From Haloarchaeobius sp. FL176 (GTDB taxonomy: Archaea; Halobacteriota; Halobacteria; Halobacteriales; Natrialbaceae), in the NCBI RefSeq assembly GCF_024609245.1, contig NZ_JANJYH010000001.1:434001-498000 (forward strand): a stretch of 64,000 bases of DNA. Reading direction: 5' to 3'. This document shows positions 48,807 through 58,707 of this stretch, piece by piece. The notes below the pieces were generated by a model. It was not told where the DNA came from. It searched no databases and saw only the letters and a program-made list of their open reading frames with translations. Both the position numbers and the translations under genes were made by a program. Position 1 is the stretch's first letter. The number at the start of each line of letters is the position of its first letter.

Positions 48807-49844
48807 ATGTCGAACTCACCGTACACCAGACGCAGCTTCGTTGCAGCGACCGCAGGGACTGGACTCGCGGGTCTCGCCGGCTGTCTCGGCGGCGACTCGT
48901 CGGGCAGCGACACCGAGGAGATGACCGACGGCATGTCGACCACGGAGGGCATGACCGACGGCATGAGCACCACCGAGGAGGAGATGATGGCGGAACCCAC
49001 CGACCCCGATTCCGCACCCGTCGCCGCGGTCGACCGGTTCAGCGAGTCCGCAGGCACCCTGCACGTCAGGTCCGACGGGAACGACCTACCCGGCCCTGAC
49101 GAACCCATCGACTTCGACCAGGCACCGTTCATCACCCGAGGGCTCGCCCCCGACGGCGAGCCGGTCGAGTACTACAACTTCGACGTACAGGCGACCGCAC
49201 CCGCTCCGATCTACGTGCTGTTCCACGAGGGCGAGGACACCCCGGTCGAGGGCCAGCCGAACGTCGTCGGCGTCGTCCCGGGCGACGACGGCTACAACGA
49301 CTTCTGGCAGGTCCACCGTGTGACCGTCCCCGAGGACTACACCGCGAACACCATCACGAGTGCCGCCGGACTGATGGACAGCGGCTACGACGTCGAGGCG
49401 ACCGACATGCTTGTGAACTGTCCCATCGTCCCCGAGGGCTCGACCGCGACGAAGCGGGCCGGCGACGGCGACACCGGGCTGGTACAGGGCTGGTACGACG
49501 GTCAGGTCGTCCACTACTTCACCTTCGGCGAGGCGTCGCTGACGGTGACCGACGGGTCCGTCCCGCTCTCGCCCATCTTCGTCGCGTTCAACACGAACCC
49601 GGGGATGGACGGCGGCGGTCCCGCCTCCGGGTTCATGACCGAGATGGGGAGCAGTCAGACCCACAACGTGGTCGCCACCCTCCCCGGCGACGACGGCTAC
49701 TCCCCGCTCTGGCAGGTCGCGGTCTACGACAACGCCGACTTCGAGAGCGTCTCGGACCTCGAGTCGGCCAGCGACGCGAACATCCTGAACAACAACGCGG
49801 CGACGGTGAACTGTCCCATCGTCTCGACCGGGATGATGGGGTAG
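48807..49844 (+). CDS. Twin-arginine lipoprotein with a duplicated domain
   Basis: 345 residues. The N-terminus (TRRSFVAATAGTGLAGLAGC) has a twin-arginine motif and a lipobox. A Met/Thr-rich repeat (MTDGMSTTEG) follows. The rest contains two related halves, each ending with the same pattern: VPGDDGYNDFWQVHRV then MLVNCPIV, and LPGDDGYSPLWQVAVY then ATVNCPIV. I do not recognise the family with certainty. Export and lipid anchoring are predicted; a binding role is inferred. Confidence 0.8.
   Translation: MSNSPYTRRSFVAATAGTGLAGLAGCLGGDSSGSDTEEMTDGMSTTEGMTDGMSTTEEEMMAEPTDPDSAPVAAVDRFSESAGTLHVRSDGNDLPGPDEPIDFDQAPFITRGLAPDGEPVEYYNFDVQATAPAPIYVLFHEGEDTPVEGQPNVVGVVPGDDGYNDFWQVHRVTVPEDYTANTITSAAGLMDSGYDVEATDMLVNCPIVPEGSTATKRAGDGDTGLVQGWYDGQVVHYFTFGEASLTVTDGSVPLSPIFVAFNTNPGMDGGGPASGFMTEMGSSQTHNVVATLPGDDGYSPLWQVAVYDNADFESVSDLESASDANILNNNAATVNCPIVSTGMMG
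48921..48980 (+). repeat. Tandem 30-bp repeat in the lipoprotein linker
   Basis: Two copies of a 30-bp unit at 48921-48950 and 48951-48980 encode MTDGMSTTEG and MTDGMSTTEE. They differ at a few positions. It is a recent local duplication in the exposed linker after the lipobox. Confidence 0.8.
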
Positions 49845-49914
49845 CGTTCCACGTCGACTCGCGTCCTTCCGTTCCCCCTGCTGGTCCCGCTGACGCCACC
49901 AGCCACCGACGCGA

Positions 49915-52713
49915 CTACTCGATAGTCCCGGCGAGGTCGTCCACGCCGCTCGCCTGGTCGCCGATGGCCTCGACGACGCGCTCGTGGAACTCCTGGAGCA
50001 CCGCGCTCTCGTCCTCCGCGAGGACCACGTCGCTGGCCGACAGCGTGGCGAGCCCGAACGCCCGCGGCGTCGGCGACTCGACGCGCGTGTGGGTGACCTG
50101 TATCTGGCCGGCCGCGATGGCGCGGACGACCGCCTGTACGGCCGCGACGTTCAGTTTGTCCTCGAGGATTTCGCGGTACGTCTCCTCCATCACCGCGAAC
50201 TCGTCGAGGTCCTCGGCGAAACCGAGCAGCATCTCGCTGGAGACCTGCTGTTGCTTCGCGGACTTCTCGTACCCCTTGTACCGCTTCAGTATCATCAGCG
50301 AGCGCGTCGCGTCGATGCGGAAGTAGCGCTGGAGCAGCTCGGTACCCTGCAGGCTCGCCCGCAGGTCGGGGCGCACGTCGCCCGCATCGAGGCTCTCGAC
50401 GATGCCCGCGATGTCGACCTTCCGGTTCAGCGGCATCGAGAGCGTGAACCCGTTGTCTGCGACGCTGACCGAGACGTTCGCGTTCGTCGCCTGGGCACAG
50501 CGGTACGCGAGCAGACGGGAGAGCCCGTCGTTGAAGCGCCGACCGTACGTCGAGTGGACGTGGTAGCGGCGCTCGTAGTCGTTCCGGTCGACGACCTCCT
50601 CGACGGCGAGCCGGTCGCTCGTGCTGACGCTCTCGACGCCGGCGTAGGCGACCTGTTCCTCGAACATCCGGGTGACCGCTCGGACGGTGTTGTCGTCCAG
50701 TGGGAACGCCCGGAGCCAGTGTCGGACCGCCGGGGCACCGCCCTCGGACAGCCGGTCGAGCAGTTCGCCCTGGAACGCGGCTATCTCTCGCCCGAGGTCG
50801 TACGAGAGGGGAAGCCGCTCGGAGTACCAGGACGGTACGGTCGGCGCGGCGCTCGTCGGGTCGACGTACACCTTCGAGCCGCGACGGTACCGGAACTCGA
50901 AGTGCTGGCCACCCAGCACGAACACGTCACCGGATTCGAGCGTGTCGAGGTACTCCTCGTCGAGCTGGCCGACCCACTCGTCGCTGCCACGGGTGAACAC
51001 GTCGCAGGTGAACGAGTCCGGGATGGTGCCGACGTTCGTCATGTAGATGACCCGCGCGAGCCGGCCGCGCTTCCCGACGAGGTGCTCTCCTACCGGGTAC
51101 TCCTCGTAGTGATGTTCGCCCGATGGCGCGTCGTTCGTGTCCCGCCAGACCTTCGCGTAGACGTTCTTCTCCTCCAGCCCGTCGTAGTCGGCGGTGAGGT
51201 AGCGCATGAGCTGCTCCCACTCGGCCTCGCCGTACTCGCGGTAGGGCCACGCCGACCGGAGGATGCGCCGGACCTCCCGCTCCGGTCTGATCTCCGCGAT
51301 GGCCATGCCGTACACCTGCTGGGCAGCCACGTCCTGTGCACGCTCGGGTACGTCGACGCTGTCGACGAACCCCTCGTCGGCCTTCTTCAGCATCACCGCG
51401 CACTCGACGAGCTCGTCGCGGTCGAGGGCGACGACCCGCCCGGTCACGGTCTGCCCGACCCGGTGGCCCGCGCGGCCGACGCGCTGGAGGAGCGCCGCGA
51501 CCGACTTCGGCGAGCCGACCTGCACCACGAGGTCGACGTGTGGCATGTCGATGCCGAGTTCGAGGCTCGTCGAGGAGGTGACCACGTCCAGCTCGCCCGA
51601 CTTCAGCTTCGACTCCACGTCCTCGCGGACCTCCTTCGAGAGGCTGCCGTGGTGACAGCCCGAGTTCGCCTCGTCGTAGCCGTCGAAGCGCTCCCTGAGC
51701 CGGTGGAGCACGCGCTCGGCCCCCGACCGCGTGTTCGTAAACACGAGTGTGTTCGTGTGCGCCTGGATGAGATCGTGCAGCTGGCCGTAGAACCGCTCGG
51801 TGACGACGTCCCGACGGGTGTCGATGAGGTCGTCCGTCGGGCAGGTGAGCTGGAGGTCGAACTCGCGGGCGAAACGCGTGTCGACTATCTCGCAGTCCCG
51901 GGGCTCGGGCTCCGGGAACCCGCCTCGACCGTCGGCGGCGTCCGGGTCGTCCGGCACGTCGTTCCCGACGAGGAACTCGGCTACGTCCTCCAGCGGGTCG
52001 ATGGTCGCCGAGCAGCCGATTCTCGTCGGCGAGTGCTCCGCCAGTGCCTCCAGTCGCTCCAGCGACACCGAGAGGTGTGTCCCGCGCTTGTTCTCCGCGA
52101 GGCTGTGGATCTCGTCGACGACGACGTACTCCACGGTCCGGAGCTTCTCGCGGAACTTCGGCGCGTTCAGCAGGATACCCAGCGTCTCCGGCGTCGTGTT
52201 CAGCACGTGTGGCGTCTCCTGCAGCATCTTCTGTCGATCGGACTGGTCGGTGTCGCCGTGGCGGATGGCGTGGCGTACCTCGCCCACCGGCTCGCCGCGT
52301 TCCTCGGCGATCTCGCGGATACCCGACAGCGGCTCCTCCAGGTTCCGGTGGATGTCGTTCGCGAGGCTCTTCAGCGGCGAGACGTACAGGCAGTACACCG
52401 AGTTCTCGAGACCGGCCTCGCGTTCTCTGGCGAACAGCTCGTTCAGGATGGCGGTGAAGCTCGCCAGCGTCTTCCCACTGCCCGTCGGCGCGCAGATGAG
52501 GGCGTTCTCCTCGGCGTGTACGTGCGGGATGGCCCCCTTCTGGGGCGGCGTGAAGAAGCCGCCGTTCTCGGGGACGAACGAGCCGAACTGCTCGACCCAC
52601 CACTCCTGTACGGCGGGGTCCAGCAGCTCGAACACGTCTTCGTCGTCGATGCCGACCGTCTCGGGGTCGCCCTCGAACCCGTCCAGGTCGGCGAGCAACG
52701 CCCTCGCGTCCAT
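49915..52713 (-). CDS. lhr: Lhr-type ATP-dependent helicase
   Basis: 932 residues from ATG at 52713. The RecA domains have Walker A APTGSGKT (75-82), VVVDEIHSLAEN, GCSATIDPLEDVAEFL, the motif VFTNTRSGAERVLHRLRERF, SSTSLELGIDMPHVDLVVQVGSP and QRVGRAGHR. The C-terminal half is the Lhr core (EEYPVGEHLVGKRGRLARVIYMTNVGTIPDS). Lhr-type enzymes unwind RNA:DNA hybrids and forks, and act in repair and stress. The gene has 337 bp of upstream gene-free sequence in front of a divergent hydrolase gene. Confidence 0.93.
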   Translation of the reverse strand: MDARALLADLDGFEGDPETVGIDDEDVFELLDPAVQEWWVEQFGSFVPENGGFFTPPQKGAIPHVHAEENALICAPTGSGKTLASFTAILNELFAREREAGLENSVYCLYVSPLKSLANDIHRNLEEPLSGIREIAEERGEPVGEVRHAIRHGDTDQSDRQKMLQETPHVLNTTPETLGILLNAPKFREKLRTVEYVVVDEIHSLAENKRGTHLSVSLERLEALAEHSPTRIGCSATIDPLEDVAEFLVGNDVPDDPDAADGRGGFPEPEPRDCEIVDTRFAREFDLQLTCPTDDLIDTRRDVVTERFYGQLHDLIQAHTNTLVFTNTRSGAERVLHRLRERFDGYDEANSGCHHGSLSKEVREDVESKLKSGELDVVTSSTSLELGIDMPHVDLVVQVGSPKSVAALLQRVGRAGHRVGQTVTGRVVALDRDELVECAVMLKKADEGFVDSVDVPERAQDVAAQQVYGMAIAEIRPEREVRRILRSAWPYREYGEAEWEQLMRYLTADYDGLEEKNVYAKVWRDTNDAPSGEHHYEEYPVGEHLVGKRGRLARVIYMTNVGTIPDSFTCDVFTRGSDEWVGQLDEEYLDTLESGDVFVLGGQHFEFRYRRGSKVYVDPTSAAPTVPSWYSERLPLSYDLGREIAAFQGELLDRLSEGGAPAVRHWLRAFPLDDNTVRAVTRMFEEQVAYAGVESVSTSDRLAVEEVVDRNDYERRYHVHSTYGRRFNDGLSRLLAYRCAQATNANVSVSVADNGFTLSMPLNRKVDIAGIVESLDAGDVRPDLRASLQGTELLQRYFRIDATRSLMILKRYKGYEKSAKQQQVSSEMLLGFAEDLDEFAVMEETYREILEDKLNVAAVQAVVRAIAAGQIQVTHTRVESPTPRAFGLATLSASDVVLAEDESAVLQEFHERVVEAIGDQASGVDDLAGTIE

Positions 52714-53050
52714 TGGTAGCTCCTGAGGGGCGGACCGGCAAGTGCCTTTGCCCTCGCGAGTCGTTCGTGAATCGCTGCGAGAAGGCGCGACCGTCGGAGC
52801 CGTCGCGACGAGGCGTTTACGTCTGTCGTAAACTTCGGCGGGGGCATACCGTCCGACCATCCCTGTGGCGTGCGGGCTGTTCTGTCCGCTGTCACCGCCA
52901 GCAGCTCCACCGATTGCCGGAAGCGCCGTTCCTGATGCTGATGAAGGAGCTATCTGGCTGTTGCTAATCCAGCCCAGTCGTAACGAAAGCCGCCACCGAA
53001 GTCGAACGAGTGGCGGCACACATTTCACGGTGGCCGTCCCGAACCCGAGT
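52714..53050. other. 337-bp divergent gap between lhr and the MBL-fold gene
   Basis: No gene is supported; the frames in it have basic products. It contains a 7-bp inverted repeat GTTTACG / CGTAAAC at 52815-52821 and 52827-52833 with a 5-bp centre, which could be an operator between the two divergent genes. The MBL gene's own promoter must lie near its right end, around TTTCACGG. Confidence 0.4.
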
Positions 53051-53785
53051 ATGCGCGTCACGTTTCTCGGAACCGGGACTGCGATGCCGACGGCGGACCG
53101 CCACCAGACCGGCATCCTGCTGGAGGGAGACGAGCAGCCGCTGCTGGTCGACTGTGGGGCGGGGTCGCTCCACCGGCTGGCACGCACCAACGTCGGCTAC
53201 GAGGGTGTCTCGTCGGTGCTGCTCACGCATCACCACCTCGACCACGTCTCGGACCTGATGGCGCTGCTGAAGGCGCGCTGGCTGGCCGGCGAGGAACACC
53301 TGGAGGTCGTCGGGCCCACCGGAACGAAGGAGCTGGTGGACGGGCTGCTCGACGTCCACGACTACCTCGACGGCCGGGTGGACCTCACGGTCCGGGAGGT
53401 AGGGCCACACGAGTTCTCGGTCGCGGGCTTCGAGGTCGAGGGGTTCGAGGTGCGCCACTCGCTACCGTGTCTGGCCTACAAGTTCGACGGGGCGTTCGCG
53501 TTCTCGGGCGATAGCGAGGCCTTCGCGGGGCTCGCCGAGTTCGCGGAGGGCGCGGCGGTGCTGGCCCACGACTGCTCGTTCCCGGACGGTGTCGACGTGG
53601 ACAACCACCCGACGCCGTCGGAGTTAGGACGGGCGCTGTCTGGCCACGAGATCGGCCGGGTGTACCTCACGCACCTCTACCCGCACACGACCGGCGAGCA
53701 CGAGGCGATGCTGTCGTCCATCGCGGAACACTACGACGGCGACGTCCGGTTCGCCGAGGACATGCTCTCGCTGACAATCGAGTGA
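53051..53785 (+). CDS. MBL-fold metallo-hydrolase (RNase Z-like)
   Basis: 244 residues from ATG at 53051, which starts on the fold's first strand (MRVTFLGTGTAMPT). Metal ligands are in THHHLDHVSD, the HSLPCLAY segment, HDCSFPD and the C-terminal THLYPHTTG. The shape is that of the short MBL hydrolases related to RNase Z, but it lacks the exosite arm of tRNase Z. The substrate is unknown; a phosphodiester is plausible. The divergent Lhr gene shares the upstream region. Confidence 0.9.
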   Translation: MRVTFLGTGTAMPTADRHQTGILLEGDEQPLLVDCGAGSLHRLARTNVGYEGVSSVLLTHHHLDHVSDLMALLKARWLAGEEHLEVVGPTGTKELVDGLLDVHDYLDGRVDLTVREVGPHEFSVAGFEVEGFEVRHSLPCLAYKFDGAFAFSGDSEAFAGLAEFAEGAAVLAHDCSFPDGVDVDNHPTPSELGRALSGHEIGRVYLTHLYPHTTGEHEAMLSSIAEHYDGDVRFAEDMLSLTIE

Positions 53786-53879
53786 ACGATGGCCACCTCG
53801 CGTCCGGTTTCCTCTTCGGGTAGCGACAGCTTTATCTCAGGGAGTTTGTTAGTAGCGTCATAACAACACCACTGTCGTT

Positions 53880-53927
53880 ATGCTTCGAATACACAGGAAG
53901 GCCGGCGGCACGGAGGGCGCCGAATGA
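53880..53927 (+). CDS. Possible 15-residue leader ORF before the RND exporter
   Basis: An ATG at 53880 opens a frame of 15 codons ending with TGA inside ATGA, where the exporter ATG (53924) begins. The arrangement would couple translation of the exporter to this frame. The upstream AT motif (CTTTATCT around 53830) suggests the mRNA starts ahead of it. The peptide MLRIHRKAGGTEGAE has no known signature. Confidence 0.28.
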   Translation: MLRIHRKAGGTEGAE

Positions 53928-56900
53928 AGGCGCTACGCCGGCTCACGGACGGAATCACGTCGTACAGCAAGGTCATCATCGCAGTGATGCTGGTCATGAC
54001 AGTCGTCCTCGGCGCGGGGGCGGGCAGCGTCAGCAGCGAGTCCGGCCTCAGTCAGTTCGAGAGTGACACGCCGGAGGCCGCCGCACAGACCTACATCGGC
54101 GAGAACTTCACCAGCGGCGAGCAGGAGACACAGACCACGCAGGTCATCGTACGGAGCGAGGACGGAAACGTCCTCTCGAAGGATTCCCTGCTCCGCTCGC
54201 TCGAGTTTCAGCGGACGTTGCGTGACGACGACGAGATCAACGCGACGCTGATCGACGAGCGACCCATCGTCGGCGTCTCGAACATCGTCGCAATCGCGTC
54301 CATCCAGGGCGAGCGCATCGCCGAGCTGGAGGCCCAGGGCGCACAGCTTCAGGCGCGCCAGCAGCAGCTAGAGGAGGACCAGGCGGAGCTGGAGGCCGCC
54401 TTCGAGCGGCTTCAGACGGACCGGACGGAACTCCAGCAGCGCAGCGATAGCCTGAACGCGACGGCCGCCCAGCTCGAGGCGGCGCTCGGCGAGGTTCGGC
54501 GGAACCCCAACGCGAGCATCCGGACCGAGTGGGAAGGGGTCGAGCCGAACGGCTCGGTCACGCTGAACGAGACGCAGTACGCCGTCTTCGAGCAGGCCGG
54601 CGAGGACATCCGCAACGCGACGAACCAGTCGGCAGTCCAGCAGGCGTACCGGCTCGGGACCGTCGGCGTCCTCGAGAGCCAGTACAGCGCCCTCGATGAT
54701 GAGGGCGAGGCCCTCCAGCAGCGCGCGGCCGAGCTTCAGGAGCGACGCGACTCGCTCAAGGAGCGCGGCGCGGCGCTGGAGGCGGATTTCGCCGCGTTCC
54801 AGGAGCAGCAGGCCGCGCTCCAGAACGCCCCGACGCCGACGCTCGCCGAGCAGCGGGCGCAGCTCGAGTCCCTGAACGAGTCGGAGCTCGACTCCGTACT
54901 CGGGACTGTTCTGGGCAACAGCGGCGGTGAGGGCGGTAACTCGCCGTTCGCCGGGCAGGCTGTCCGACTGATGGAGAAGGGCTACACGCCCGGCTCGACC
55001 GAGGCCAGCGCACGGACGATGGTCATCCAGCAGGCGGCACAGTCCAGTAGCGACGTGGCCGGCGGCGCCGGCGTCAGCGATGCGACCATCGACGCCCAGC
55101 TGAAGATGCAGGAGTACGCACAGGACGTGGACTCCGGCGAGGACTACCTCGTCTTCGGCTTCGGCATCATCTCGAACGAGATCAACCAGTCGATGGAGGA
55201 CTCGCTCGCCATCGTCGGTCCGCTCGCCATCCTGTTCGTCCTCATCACGCTCACTATCGCCTACAGGGACGCGCTCGACATCGTGCTCGGGCTGTTCGGC
55301 ATCGGCGTGGTGCTGACGTGGACGTTCGGGTTCATGGGCTACCGCGGCATCTCGTTCAACCAGATCATGATCGCGGTCCCGGTGTTGCTCATCGGGCTGT
55401 CTATCGACTACGCGATCCACATCTTCATGCGCCAGCGCGAGGAGCGCCTCGACGACGACACGCCGAGTGACGTGCGCGGCTCGATGAGCTACGCGCTGGC
55501 CGGCGTCGGCATCGCCCTCATCTGGGTGACGGCGACGACCGTCATCGGGTTCCTCTCGAACCTGACGAGCCCGCTCGCGCCCATCCAGGAGTTCGGCGTG
55601 GTCTCCTCCGTCGGTATCGTCGCCGCACTCGTCGTCTTCGGCGCGTTCATCCCCGCGCTGAAGGTCGAGTTCGACGGCTTCTTCGAGAATCGCCTCGGCT
55701 GGGACCGCAAGAAGCGCGCGTTCGGGACCGGTGGTGGCCGCTTCAGCCAGGTGCTCGGCGTCGGGTCGACCCTCGCGAAGAAGGCGCCCGTCGCGGTCAT
55801 CCTCGTCGCGCTGCTGCTCTCCGTCGGCGGCGCGGCCGGCGCGACGCAGGTCGACACGTCGTTCCAGAACGAGGACTTCATCGCGGACGAGCCGCCGAGC
55901 TGGATGTACGACCTGCCCGAACCGTTCGTCCCCGGACAGTACACGGCGAAGTCCAACCTCGACTACGTCAACGACAACTTCCAGCGCGAGGACTCGCAGG
56001 CGCAGGTGTTGATAAAGGCCGGCGGCGACGGAACCGGCATCGACGACCCCGCCACGTTGCAGGCGTTGCACGAGCAACAGGAACTGCTCGGCGATGGCAG
56101 CACCTACCAGACGCCCTTTGTCGGCGCGACCGGTGAGGTCGCCTATCGCTCGCCGCTGACGGTCATGGAGACGGTCGCGGCACAGAACGCCAGCTTCAAC
56201 GAGAGCTATCGGGCCTCGCTCGGCTCGAACGGCGTGCCCGAGGAGAACGTCACGGCGCTGTACGACCGGCTGTTCGAGGTCGCCCCGCAGCAGGCCGCCG
56301 ACGTCATCTACCGGACGGAGAGCGGCGACTACGCGGCGATGCGGCTGGTCGTACCCACCGACGCCAGTACGACGACCACCGAGCAGACCGAGGAGATGCG
56401 TGCAATCGCGACCGCCATCGAGGACGGCGGCAACTCGGTGTCCGTCATCGCGACCGGCTCGCCGGTCGTCAACGAGGTCGTCCAGAACCAGCTGCTCGAC
56501 ACGGTCATCCAGAGCCTCGTCATCACGCTCGTGGCCGTGTTCGCGTTCCTCATGATCGCCTACCGGGTCACGGAGGGGAGCGCGACGCTGGGCATCGTCA
56601 CCCTGCTGCCAGTCGCCCTCTCGGTGACGTGGATTCTGGGGACGATGTACCTCATCGGGATGCCGTTCAACGTGCTGACCGGGATGATCACGAGCCTGAC
56701 GGTCGGGCTGGGGGTCGCCTACAGCATCCACGTCTCCGAGCGGTTCAACCTCGAACTCGGCCGCCGCGACACCAAGTGGGAGGCGATGGACACGACCATC
56801 ACCGGCACGGGCGGCGCGCTGCTCGGCTCCGCCGCCACCACGGTCGGCGGCTTCGGCGTGCTGAGCTTCGCCATCTTCCCGGCGCTCCAGCAGTTCGGCG

Positions 56901-57925
56901 TCATCACCGCGCTCACCATCATCTACGCGTTCCTCGCGAGCGTGCTGGTGCTGCCGAGCCTGCTCATCGTCTGGCAGCGCTACCTCGGCCCCGAGGAGAC
57001 CGAGTCGATGTTCGACGACGACACGGACGACGACGGCGTCGGCGACGCCGTGGCCACTGCCAACGGCGGGACCGACGACCCGACGACGGTGGAGTCGGAG
57101 ACGAGCGACCCCGCGACCACGCCGGGCGAGACCAGTGAGGCCGACGCGACGGCCGGGGCCGAGCCCGCGACGGCGCAGTCGGACGCCACGTCCGGCACGT
57201 CGAGCGACGCGGCAGGGTCCGCGTCCGCGGAGGCCGTCCCCTCCAACGACCTCGACCTCGGCGGGGACGGGAGCGACCTGCACGACGCGACCGAAGCGGA
57301 GACTGCGACCGCCACGGGCGAGACGACGAACGACGGCGAGTCGGCCGTCACGGACGCCGAATCACCTGACGAGGCACCCGACACGGCCGCAGTCGGGAGT
57401 GCGGCCGCGGCCGGGGTCGCAGTCGACGACGACGACACCCCGACGGCTACCCGCACGGTCTCCGACGAACGTCCCGAGCCCGGCACCGACTTCCAGGTCA
57501 CGCTGGCCGTCGAGGACGCTCAGGGGCGGGTCGTGCTCTCCGAGACGGTGCCCGGCAGCGGCGGGCGCGTGACGACGCTCTCGCCGACGCCGACCTCGTA
57601 CTCGATGGTCGGCCGCCGGCTGTACGTCGCCTGGGAGTTCGACGAGCCGACCGAGCTGACGCTGACCTACGAGGCGACCGTCCCGGCCGGCGCGACCGCC
57701 GGCGAGGAGCTACCGTTCGACGCGACGCTCTCCTCGGCGGCCGGCGAGACCGGGTTCGACGGCCCCGCCGCGCTGACGGTGACGACGCCGTTCCTGCGCG
57801 AGGCGCTCGACGGCCCGGTCACGCGCGAGACGCTCGACCGTGCCAGCGACCTCGCGAGCGACGGCGAGCTCACCACCGACGAACTCGAATCGCTGTACGA
57901 CCGTTGGCTCGACGGGGAAGAGTGA
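53924..57925 (+). CDS. RND/MMPL family exporter with coiled coil and C-terminal domain
   Basis: 1333 residues, long for the family. It has two MMPL-type repeats, each with a membrane helix, a large outside loop and a bundle of five helices (about 428-590 and 855-1010; for example AIVGPLAILFVLITLTIAY and SLVITLVAVFAFLMIAYRV). The first outside loop holds coiled coils (about 130-200 and 257-303). After the last helix comes an acidic Thr/Ala-rich linker (about 1030-1175) and then a beta-rich C-terminal domain (from about 1180, PGTDFQVTLAVED). The family exports lipids or drugs using the proton gradient; the substrate is unknown. It is co-translated with the TrmB-type gene that overlaps its stop. 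Confidence 0.88.
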   Translation: MKALRRLTDGITSYSKVIIAVMLVMTVVLGAGAGSVSSESGLSQFESDTPEAAAQTYIGENFTSGEQETQTTQVIVRSEDGNVLSKDSLLRSLEFQRTLRDDDEINATLIDERPIVGVSNIVAIASIQGERIAELEAQGAQLQARQQQLEEDQAELEAAFERLQTDRTELQQRSDSLNATAAQLEAALGEVRRNPNASIRTEWEGVEPNGSVTLNETQYAVFEQAGEDIRNATNQSAVQQAYRLGTVGVLESQYSALDDEGEALQQRAAELQERRDSLKERGAALEADFAAFQEQQAALQNAPTPTLAEQRAQLESLNESELDSVLGTVLGNSGGEGGNSPFAGQAVRLMEKGYTPGSTEASARTMVIQQAAQSSSDVAGGAGVSDATIDAQLKMQEYAQDVDSGEDYLVFGFGIISNEINQSMEDSLAIVGPLAILFVLITLTIAYRDALDIVLGLFGIGVVLTWTFGFMGYRGISFNQIMIAVPVLLIGLSIDYAIHIFMRQREERLDDDTPSDVRGSMSYALAGVGIALIWVTATTVIGFLSNLTSPLAPIQEFGVVSSVGIVAALVVFGAFIPALKVEFDGFFENRLGWDRKKRAFGTGGGRFSQVLGVGSTLAKKAPVAVILVALLLSVGGAAGATQVDTSFQNEDFIADEPPSWMYDLPEPFVPGQYTAKSNLDYVNDNFQREDSQAQVLIKAGGDGTGIDDPATLQALHEQQELLGDGSTYQTPFVGATGEVAYRSPLTVMETVAAQNASFNESYRASLGSNGVPEENVTALYDRLFEVAPQQAADVIYRTESGDYAAMRLVVPTDASTTTTEQTEEMRAIATAIEDGGNSVSVIATGSPVVNEVVQNQLLDTVIQSLVITLVAVFAFLMIAYRVTEGSATLGIVTLLPVALSVTWILGTMYLIGMPFNVLTGMITSLTVGLGVAYSIHVSERFNLELGRRDTKWEAMDTTITGTGGALLGSAATTVGGFGVLSFAIFPALQQFGVITALTIIYAFLASVLVLPSLLIVWQRYLGPEETESMFDDDTDDDGVGDAVATANGGTDDPTTVESETSDPATTPGETSEADATAGAEPATAQSDATSGTSSDAAGSASAEAVPSNDLDLGGDGSDLHDATEAETATATGETTNDGESAVTDAESPDEAPDTAAVGSAAAAGVAVDDDDTPTATRTVSDERPEPGTDFQVTLAVEDAQGRVVLSETVPGSGGRVTTLSPTPTSYSMVGRRLYVAWEFDEPTELTLTYEATVPAGATAGEELPFDATLSSAAGETGFDGPAALTVTTPFLREALDGPVTRETLDRASDLASDGELTTDELESLYDRWLDGEE

Positions 57926-58707
57926 TGTCTGTCGACGAGGACGACGCCATCGAGTCGCTGGAACGCCTCGGTCTCACCAGCTACGAGGGCAAGGTGTTCA
58001 TCGCCCTGCACAAGCTCGGCACCGGCACCGCACGCGACGTCTCGCGGGTCACGGACGTGCCGCGGTCGCAGGTGTACAGCGTCACCGAGAGCCTCGAGGA
58101 CCGTGGGCTGGTCGAGGTCCAGCAGTCGAGCCCCATCCAGTACCGCGCGGTCAGCATCGACGAGGCGCGCTCGACGCTGCGCGAGCGGTTCGAGCACGAG
58201 TCCGAACGGGCGTTCGACTACGTCGAGACGGTCCGCGATGAGTTCGGCCCCGACCAGGAGGAGGAGCAGGAGGACATCTGGATGGTGCGCGGGCAGGACC
58301 GCATCGCGGACCGCGCGGCCGACCTGATACGGCGGGCCGAGCGCTCGGTGCTGTTCGCCGCCCGGTCACCCGAACTCGTCGGCGAGGACATCGACACCGC
58401 ACTGCGCGAGCGCGCCGACGACGGGCTCGCCGTCGTCGTGTTCAGCGAGGACCCCGCCGTCCGCGCGCTGTACGACGACCACGACGCCATCCGGGCTATC
58501 GAGCCGGCGACGGACCACCGCGTCAACGACGAGCACACGGGCCGCGCGCTGCTCGGCGACGACGACATCCTGCTGTTGAGCGTGCTCGGGAACGACGAGG
58601 AACTACCGGGAATCAACCGCGAGACCGCGTTCTGGAGCGCCAGAACCGGCTTCGCCGAGGTGCTGGTCCAGCTGGTCGAGACGACCATCTCGCCGGGCGA
58701 CCGATAG
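57925..58707 (+). CDS. TrmB family transcriptional regulator
   Basis: 260 residues starting at ATG 57925, one base inside the exporter stop (TGATG). The N-terminal winged helix (SLERLGLTSYEGKVFIALHKLG, VTDVPRSQVYSVTESLEDRGLV) is the TrmB hallmark. A coiled-coil helix (EARSTLRERFEHESERAFDYV) links it to a C-terminal effector domain (IWMVRGQDRIADRAADLI, VLFAARSPELV). Sugar-type ligands are typical for the family, but some members sense other effectors. Because it is the last gene of the exporter operon, it probably controls that operon. Confidence 0.9.
   Translation: MSVDEDDAIESLERLGLTSYEGKVFIALHKLGTGTARDVSRVTDVPRSQVYSVTESLEDRGLVEVQQSSPIQYRAVSIDEARSTLRERFEHESERAFDYVETVRDEFGPDQEEEQEDIWMVRGQDRIADRAADLIRRAERSVLFAARSPELVGEDIDTALRERADDGLAVVVFSEDPAVRALYDDHDAIRAIEPATDHRVNDEHTGRALLGDDDILLLSVLGNDEELPGINRETAFWSARTGFAEVLVQLVETTISPGDR

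Noticed and set aside
52713-52967. Gene in the lhr upstream gap
   Set aside because: The frame gives a basic, Cys/Arg-rich product unlike haloarchaeal proteins and has no promoter.
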